Shown piece after piece: positions 59,368 through 64,000 of a DNA stretch of 64,000 nt. A program made the translations under genes and the position numbers. The stretch lies in NCBI GenBank assembly GCA_030605415.1, contig JAUWIJ010000002.1, positions 1 through 64,000 on the forward strand. The letters run 5' to 3'. Under the pieces are notes generated by a model. It saw only the letters and a program-made list of their open reading frames with translations, was not told where the DNA came from and ran no database searches. The stretch's first letter is position 1; each line of letters opens with the position of its first letter. This DNA comes from an archaeon. GTDB lineage: Archaea; Nanobdellota; Nanobdellia; Pacearchaeales; GW2011-AR1.

Positions 59368-61614
59368 TTACACTAAATTTTCTTTAATCTTATTTCTTTT
59401 AACTTCTTCAATATAAAGTCTTGAAATTAAATAACAGATAGTTGATTCAGCACCTTGGTTAAGGTTCACTGAGTGTTCTCCAAGACCATCAAAACAACCG
59501 CCTGTTGTTTCGTCGTAAACTATTTGGTTGAGGTGATTTTTCCCGAAGAACCAGTTAAAAGAGAAAATTGCTTTTTCATAGTATTTTTCATTGTTCGTTA
59601 TCGAATATGCTGTTAAAAATGTGTGGACTAATGATGATGCATCGACCGGCTGTTGGTCGAAAAATGCCCTTTTTCCATTTTTTTTACACCAACCATTTTG
59701 TCCAATCAAACATATTTTATCATCGATAAATATTAATTCCGCCAAAAAGTTCAAAGACTTCTCCGCAATTTCTAAATATTTTTTATTCTTTGTTGTTTCA
59801 TATGCCAAATATAATGCTTCAGGTAGTTTTGAATTTGAATATGAAATAATTTCTTCGAACCAGTTCCAATCTTCCGAGCATTCATTTTTGTAGCATTCAA
59901 TTAGATAATCTGCAAGATTTTGTATCAGAATTACTGTTTCATCTTTTGGAATTTTTTTATTGTAGTGATATAATCCAACTATTGAAAATGCGACTGCTCT
60001 TGGAGATTTTATTTTTCTTAAAATGTTCAATGATTTTCTTAGGAGGCTTTCTGCTTTTTGTATTTGTTCCGAATCACTTGATTTATTAATAGTGTATCCT
60101 AACGACCAGATTGCTCTTCCGAATGAATCGTCGCTATGAGAATCTATTATTTTATTATTGTTTTCTATGTTGTTCCGGAAGTTGCCCGTTTCGTCTTGGC
60201 AGTGTTCAATAAATTTGAGATATATGTTTGAGAGGGCAAAAGAAATTTGAGAGTCAAAGAGTTTATTATGAAGGATTGTTGCTATTAGTGCGCGGGAGTT
60301 GTCATCTATTGTATATCCGGAACTTAAGTCTGGGATAGTGTTATTCGCGAACTGTATCATACCGAAGTCATCTGTCATGTTCACGAGGTGGTCTAATTTT
60401 ATTTCAGGGAATTTGTCTATTATTTCATCTTTTAATTTTAGAGCTTTGTTGAATACTTTTAGATAGCCAATTGCAACATTTGCCCATGTCATTGACCTTG
60501 TGTAAGTGTAAGCGTTTCTTTCAATTGTTTTTTTCAGTTCTGGATTTGAAAGAATTTTATCGATTTTTTGGGCATATAGCTCGGAATTTTTCTCTTCAAC
60601 TATGACCCCCCTATCTTTAGCTAAAAATTCTTTTGCATATATAATTGGAGTTGACACAATTGTTCTGCCACAACCCATTGCATAAGATAATGTTCCACTT
60701 ACTATTTGATTTTTATCAAGATTAGTAAAAACATAAATATCTGTCGAGAGGAGACATTCAATTATTTCCTGAAGCGTTAAATATTTATTATAAAATTTTA
60801 CATTATTTTTCAAACCCAGTTTTTCTATTTCTCGCATAAGTTCTTTTCGATATTTTTCGCCCTCCTCTTTTCTTACAACAGGGTGAGTTTCCCCTATTAT
60901 TAAATATAGAATATTAGGATATTTTTCAACAAGTTTTGGAAGAGCACGTATCATATATTCTATTCCTTTTCCTTTATTCAGAAATCCAAAAGTTGATAAG
61001 ATAATTTTATTTTCAACGTGCAATCTTTTTTTGAAAGCCTCTTGTGAAGCAAATGGAACACTAGGAATACCATGCGGGATAAAATGAAGTTTATTTTCAT
61101 CAATTCCATAATCATTTTTTAGGATTTCTATGGCCGTTCTTGCCATGACTACTATAGCCAAACTTTTATCACAGAGAGATTTCACAATTCTTTTTATTAT
61201 TTTGTTAGGATTTGGAAGAATCGAATGGAAAGTTACCACAACTGGTTTTTCGATGAGTTCCAAAAAAGGGATGAGATGATTACCGCATTCTCCGCCGAAT
61301 ATTCCAAATTCATGCTGAATACAAACTAACTTAATTTCTTTTGATTGATTAATTTCTTTTGCTTTGTTAATGTAATCGTCTATGTCGTCCTTATTTATTT
61401 CCATTATGACATTCCTATTATAATTATAGAAGTGGGCATCATCATTTAAGGCTATGATTCGCGATTTTAATTTCGGATTGAATTCCCGATTCATTGCAGA
61501 AGATAAATCTTGTGTAAATGTAGCTATTCCACATTCCTTCGGAGGAAATGTGCTTAAAAAACAAATTTTTGGACTAGAGGGGTCCAAATCCTCATCATTT
61601 ATTACCTCTTTCAT
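59368..61614 (-). CDS. GT4 glycosyltransferase fused to an alpha-toroid domain
   Basis: 748 residues. The N-terminal ~400 residues are a GT4/GT-B glycosyltransferase: FLSTFPPKECGIATFTQDL, QHEFGIFGGECG, VMARTAIEILK, FIPHGIP, LSTFGFLNKGKGIEYMI, and SGTLSYAMGCGRTIVSTP. The C-terminal ~340 residues are all-alpha with repeated pairs (GRAIWSLGYTINKS; AEKSLNFLAELIF), like (alpha/alpha)6 glycosidase toroids. Such fusions often lie near GH130 genes, as here, suggesting a polymer of mannose type. GTTTATAAGG at about 61636-61645, inside the integrase remnant, is its likely promoter. Confidence 0.8.
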   Translation of the reverse strand: MKEVINDEDLDPSSPKICFLSTFPPKECGIATFTQDLSSAMNREFNPKLKSRIIALNDDAHFYNYNRNVIMEINKDDIDDYINKAKEINQSKEIKLVCIQHEFGIFGGECGNHLIPFLELIEKPVVVTFHSILPNPNKIIKRIVKSLCDKSLAIVVMARTAIEILKNDYGIDENKLHFIPHGIPSVPFASQEAFKKRLHVENKIILSTFGFLNKGKGIEYMIRALPKLVEKYPNILYLIIGETHPVVRKEEGEKYRKELMREIEKLGLKNNVKFYNKYLTLQEIIECLLSTDIYVFTNLDKNQIVSGTLSYAMGCGRTIVSTPIIYAKEFLAKDRGVIVEEKNSELYAQKIDKILSNPELKKTIERNAYTYTRSMTWANVAIGYLKVFNKALKLKDEIIDKFPEIKLDHLVNMTDDFGMIQFANNTIPDLSSGYTIDDNSRALIATILHNKLFDSQISFALSNIYLKFIEHCQDETGNFRNNIENNNKIIDSHSDDSFGRAIWSLGYTINKSSDSEQIQKAESLLRKSLNILRKIKSPRAVAFSIVGLYHYNKKIPKDETVILIQNLADYLIECYKNECSEDWNWFEEIISYSNSKLPEALYLAYETTKNKKYLEIAEKSLNFLAELIFIDDKICLIGQNGWCKKNGKRAFFDQQPVDASSLVHTFLTAYSITNNEKYYEKAIFSFNWFFGKNHLNQIVYDETTGGCFDGLGEHSVNLNQGAESTICYLISRLYIEEVKRNKIKENLV

Positions 61615-61619
61615 GTGTG

Positions 61620-62327
61620 CTAAGATTTTGGGCGTTTATAAGGTTTATTGGGGTTTATTTTTCTACCAAAAGTCTTGCTAATCTCGTCTCGAATATTTAA
61701 TTCTTGGCAGTCATTATATAAATCAGAAACTCGGATATTCACAAGTTCGGTCGGACTCCTTATCCCTGAATCGTATAAAAACATAATTAAAACCTTGTAT
61801 TTGTGTTTGGCACTATCACACATTTTTTTTATTTGGTCTTCATTTAGATAAACCCATTTGGGTTTCGCCCTGCTTGTATCTAAATCTACCGTTATATCCT
61901 TAATCTCAATTCCTTCCTTTCTGTTCACTTTTTGGTGCCAGTGCCAGAATGCTTTAATGCTTTTCACAAAATCTGCTGTTGATTTATATTCCTCTCCGTC
62001 TAATCTTCTGATATCTCCATTTCTCATTTTGGCAAAAAAGGTCATTATTTGTTCTTCGGTTATGTTTAATATCGATTCTATAGAGTAGGCTTCTTCTAGC
62101 ATTTTGAATAAAAATATCATTCTCTGTCGGAGATTGTTTAATCGTATATAGCTTCTTCCTCCCTTTACACTCTTGGTAGAAATGTTTATTCCCAATTCCA
62201 TGTCGTTTAAATATTTTAGAATAATCTCTGAGTTCTGTCTAGAAAGTTCTGGAATTTTTCCATTAGCAAATATATCTTCTTTCCATTTTTTGTATTTTTC
62301 TTTATGTTTGTATGGGTCTATTTTCAT
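61620..62327 (-). CDS. Truncated tyrosine recombinase beside tRNA-Glu
   Basis: 235 residues. The core-binding domain (about 40-130) and the first catalytic Arg (YDSGIRSPTELVNIRVSDL at about 190-208) are present. The frame ends at NPNKPYKRPKS before the HxxR and Tyr motifs, so it cannot be active alone. A full enzyme would need about 120 more residues, and the downstream DNA is the GT4 gene, whose TATA box lies in the remnant. It starts about 85 bp from the 3' end of tRNA-Glu, the usual place for an integrase. Confidence 0.75.
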   Translation of the reverse strand: MKIDPYKHKEKYKKWKEDIFANGKIPELSRQNSEIILKYLNDMELGINISTKSVKGGRSYIRLNNLRQRMIFLFKMLEEAYSIESILNITEEQIMTFFAKMRNGDIRRLDGEEYKSTADFVKSIKAFWHWHQKVNRKEGIEIKDITVDLDTSRAKPKWVYLNEDQIKKMCDSAKHKYKVLIMFLYDSGIRSPTELVNIRVSDLYNDCQELNIRDEISKTFGRKINPNKPYKRPKS

Positions 62328-62413
62328 ATTTTGTATAGCCAGATTGTTTTAAAAAACAATCTGTGTCGATTCAACACAAAATCGAGTCCCATACGGATGC
62401 CAAAAAGGTAACA

Positions 62414-62486
62414 CGCTCCCACCGGGATTTGAACCCGGGTCGTTGCCGTGAAAGGGCAATATCCTTGGCCACTAGACTATAGGAGC
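62414..62486 (-). tRNA. tRNA-Glu(UUC)
   Basis: 73 nt: acceptor GCTCCTA/TGGGAGC (one G-T pair), D-stem GTCT/GGAT, anticodon stem TTGCC/GGCAA with loop CTTTCAC (anticodon TTC), T-arm CCGGG-TTCAAAT-CCCGG, discriminator G, no encoded CCA. The promoter-like TTTTTAAAA lies about 25 bp upstream. Two interrupted copies and one 5' fragment follow upstream on the same strand. Confidence 0.92.
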
Positions 62487-62508
62487 ATACATTCAAACAT
62501 TGAATTTG

Positions 62509-62575
62509 ATTTTTAAAACTTGCTATTGGATTTGAACCCAGGTCGTTGCCGATTGAAAGGGTGAGTGATTCGCTC
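62509..62575 (-). repeat. 67-bp repeat: tRNA promoter plus tRNA-Glu 3' half, copy 1
   Basis: Identical over 67 bp to 62681-62747. It covers the promoter of the downstream tRNA unit (TTTTTAAAA) and the 3' half of an interrupted tRNA-Glu copy plus the adjoining insert (GAGCGAATCACTCACCC). Confidence 0.85.
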
Positions 62576-62658
62576 CGAATAAAACTAAAACAAAACCAAA
62601 AATATTTTACGAGGTGCAAATTGCGAAAAAGTATCCTTGGCCACTAGACTATAGGAGC
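62522..62658 (-). pseudogene. tRNA-Glu copy interrupted by an insert (unit 2)
   Basis: The 5' part (GCTCCTATAGTCTAGTGGCC through AAGGATA, acceptor strand, D-arm and base 26) equals the intact tRNA-Glu. About 65 nt of foreign sequence follow, then CCCTTTCAATCGGCAACG and a T-arm with mismatches, ending in ATTGG/AATAGC that cannot pair with the 5' acceptor. The 5' anticodon stem strand is lost, so an ordinary tRNA cannot form. The promoter is kept, so the unit may be transcribed. Confidence 0.7.
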
Positions 62659-62680
62659 ATAATTCTAATGACCAAAATTC

Positions 62681-62747
62681 ATTTTTAAAACTTGCTATTG
62701 GATTTGAACCCAGGTCGTTGCCGATTGAAAGGGTGAGTGATTCGCTC
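62681..62747 (-). repeat. 67-bp repeat, copy 2
   Basis: Exact match to 62509-62575, in the same position of the next tRNA-like unit. The exact identity points to recent duplication or conversion. Confidence 0.85.
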
Positions 62748-62833
62748 GAATTTTGTCCAAAGAAGAAAATAAAATTGACAAAATTTCAGAGTGAATTATG
62801 AATAAGTATCCTTGGCCACTAGACTATAGGAGC
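62694..62833 (-). pseudogene. tRNA-Glu copy interrupted by an insert (unit 3)
   Basis: Same plan as 62522-62658: intact tRNA-Glu 5' half, an insert, then the same altered 3' half. Most of the insert differs from unit 2 and holds a stem TTTTGTC/GACAAAA. The units therefore share ends but not their centres, as expected if different DNA had been placed between two tRNA halves. Confidence 0.7.
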
Positions 62834-62975
62834 TTTTGATTTGTTAACACTTAGTTAACCTCAATAATCCCTTGAGATTACCCATAGAATAAAAGTGCGA
62901 TTTCAATTTATAAAGTTAACTTTATGTCTTAATCGATAATAGTGCGGGAGTTTTATTTATTTTTCTATCTGCAAT

Positions 62976-63755
62976 TTATTTTTCAAAGAAGGGATGAAGA
63001 CCTCCAGAAATATATTTCCCTCCGACATTATGTCCACATCTAAGCGAAGTATCACAATAAATCTTGAATCCATTATCACCCAACTGTTTAAAAAATTGTA
63101 TATCATCAGTAACACTTTTTGTTTCAATAAACTTTTTATGAATTGGTAAAATGCCATATTTCGCATCGCAAATCAAAGCCTCTCTAGACAAAAGACAACA
63201 ACCAGCAGAAGGAATCAGAACCTCCAATAAATTCCCACTATCAGCTTCTACCATAAGCAACTGTCTACTAATCCAATCCAAATCAGCATCAGGATAAACT
63301 TTTCTGTATGCTTCTTTCTCTTCCTCCTTAATCTCAAACTTTTTCCAACAAATAGGCTCTAATTTATTTACCCCGTTTCTTGCAAAATAATTAAAATAAA
63401 GACCACTTACAACATCTTTCTCGTGCGACAACAACCGATTCAAAATATCATCCTCAACCATTACATCACAATCCATCATAAGCAGATAGTCATAATTTTT
63501 ACTAATAGCATAATCAATAATCTTATTCCTCGAAGAAATCAGTCTAAACATATTACTTTCCTCATCAGTATCATCATAAAAAACTCTTATCCCTCGAATA
63601 CTTCGTAATTTCTTAAAAAACTTCTTCGTCTTCGAATTATCAAATAAAACGATTTTATAATTTAAATAATCAATATTTTTCAATCTCATTATAAATTCAT
63701 CTATACAATATTCCATTCCACCATAAACAGGAGCAGCAATCAATATTTTATCCAT
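62976..63755 (-). CDS. Glycosyltransferase family A (GT2-like)
   Basis: 259 residues. LIAAPVYGGMEYCIDEFIMR at the N-terminus, nucleotide-binding VLFDNS, and the metal motif LLMMDCDVMVEDDIL (DxD) at about 91-105. It then has an acceptor region with SAGCCLLSREAL and ends with TDDIQFFKQLGDNGFKIYCD, a pattern of GT-A enzymes. It lies between a tRNA-Glu-like unit and a tRNA-Glu 5' fragment, so it may be cargo of a past integration. TATA-like GGTATAAAAATG lies about 24 bp upstream. Confidence 0.75.
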   Translation of the reverse strand: MDKILIAAPVYGGMEYCIDEFIMRLKNIDYLNYKIVLFDNSKTKKFFKKLRSIRGIRVFYDDTDEESNMFRLISSRNKIIDYAISKNYDYLLMMDCDVMVEDDILNRLLSHEKDVVSGLYFNYFARNGVNKLEPICWKKFEIKEEEKEAYRKVYPDADLDWISRQLLMVEADSGNLLEVLIPSAGCCLLSREALICDAKYGILPIHKKFIETKSVTDDIQFFKQLGDNGFKIYCDTSLRCGHNVGGKYISGGLHPFFEK

Positions 63756-63795
63756 ATTATCCTATTCAAATCAGGTATAAAAATGTTGAGAATAA

Positions 63796-63812
63796 CACTA
63801 GACTATAGGAGC
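63796..63812 (-). other. tRNA-Glu 5' fragment
   Basis: CACTAGACTATAGGAGC, 17 bp identical to the first bases of tRNA-Glu, followed upstream by the promoter-like GATTTTTAAA that also precedes the full copies. It is the fourth tRNA-Glu-derived start in 1.4 kb and marks the far side of the glycosyltransferase gene. Confidence 0.65.
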
Positions 63813-63934
63813 GTATATTTAAACATAGGTTTTGATTTTTAAAGGTTGTGTTGTGGAGTCGCTGTTAATTAAAGAAGGTATTTTAATTTGCAGGGCTACA
63901 AAATATTTATATAGCTTATCGTCGTCCATTTAAA

Positions 63935-64000
63935 ATGGTGGGTACTATTTATCGAATTAAATCGTCGGATTTTTCAGTGTGTGAAATTAATAAGAAATCC
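63935..64000 (+). CDS. Start of a gene cut by the window edge
   Basis: An ATG at 63935 opens a frame that runs off the end (MVGTIYRIKSSDFSVCEINK). TATA-like ATATTTATATAG is centred about 26 bp upstream, the pattern of leaderless genes in this window. Only 22 residues are visible; no family can be named. Confidence 0.45.
   Translation, partial: MVGTIYRIKSSDFSVCEINKKS

Noticed and set aside
59201..59416. 71-codon hydrophobic ORF between the ParB-like and GT4 genes
   Set aside because: Its end overlaps the GT4 3' end; composition is that of AT-rich non-coding DNA, no start site, no conserved feature.
62371..62619. 82-codon ORF on the minus strand
   Set aside because: Composed of tRNA-Glu and tRNA-like sequence.

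Overview
The window looks like part of an AT-rich DPANN-type archaeal genome, most like the Woesearchaeota/Pacearchaeota. The translation, metabolism and tRNA-modification genes have archaeal form: ThrS with the archaeal N-terminal editing domain, archaeal TrpS and TyrS, Elp3, archaeal TpiA, a DhnA-type aldolase and a YchF-like GTPase. Many ATGs lie about 26 bp downstream of a TATA-like box with no ribosome-binding site, as expected for leaderless archaeal transcripts. Internal operon genes instead use GGAGG-type sites and ATGA overlaps. Membrane proteins carry TG-x-V tags next to a transmembrane segment. The phylum is an inference from family recognition; no database search was run.

Layout. 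1-4.3 kb: exported surface proteins, with a duplicated membrane anchor and a 5'-truncated paralogue. 4.3-6.5 kb: Panacea-like, PIN and ribbon-helix-helix (RHH) genes of toxin-antitoxin type. 6.6-9.9 kb: elp3 and a divergent Trm9-like methyltransferase, separated by a RelE-type toxin-antitoxin pair that sits between two copies of the elp3 5' region. 10.2-13.4 kb: a restriction-modification island (RHH regulator, DNA methyltransferase, HEPN protein, TdeIII-like nuclease). 13.6-25.8 kb: thrS, a KaiC-like ATPase, trpS, a transmembrane protein with a degenerate class III cyclase domain, a lone receiver domain, a VTT membrane protein, a HEPN/MNT pair, a PP-loop tRNA thiolase-like enzyme and a tandem Lrp-like regulator. 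25.9-29.1 kb: an unrecognised five-gene operon ending in a protein with a sigma-70 region-2-like N-terminus. 29.3-39.7 kb: tyrS, trxB, htpX/lemA, a ferredoxin, an iscS/iscU operon with a Cys-rich regulator, DUF192/metallopeptidase/DUF167 genes, pyrB and ychF.

39.8-47.7 kb is accessory DNA organised around an intron-containing tRNA-Ile(UAU). A 16-bp piece of the tRNA 5' end lies at 39764 beside an integrase gene. A 15-bp piece of its 3' end lies at 47646. Between these lie an SF3 helicase replication gene, a large structured non-coding region, membrane genes flanked by direct repeats, and an HNH protein.

48.8-58.2 kb is a carbohydrate block: gap, a second thioredoxin reductase, pgk, a PfkB kinase, aldolase and tpiA, followed by a phosphomannose-isomerase-like cupin, a ROK kinase, a GHMP kinase and a GH130 phosphorylase. 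A GT4 fusion protein lies at 59.4-61.6 kb. Together they suggest glycolysis linked to synthesis and phosphorolytic use of a mannose-type glycan. 61.6-63.8 kb is a second tRNA-linked insertion zone, with a truncated integrase, an intact tRNA-Glu, two interrupted tRNA-Glu copies and one 5' fragment.

The observations most worth following are the sigma-like operon, the two tRNA-centred insertion zones, the elp3-end duplication around a toxin-antitoxin pair, the degenerate transmembrane cyclase, and one palindromic TATA box that appears to serve both thrS and its divergent neighbour.
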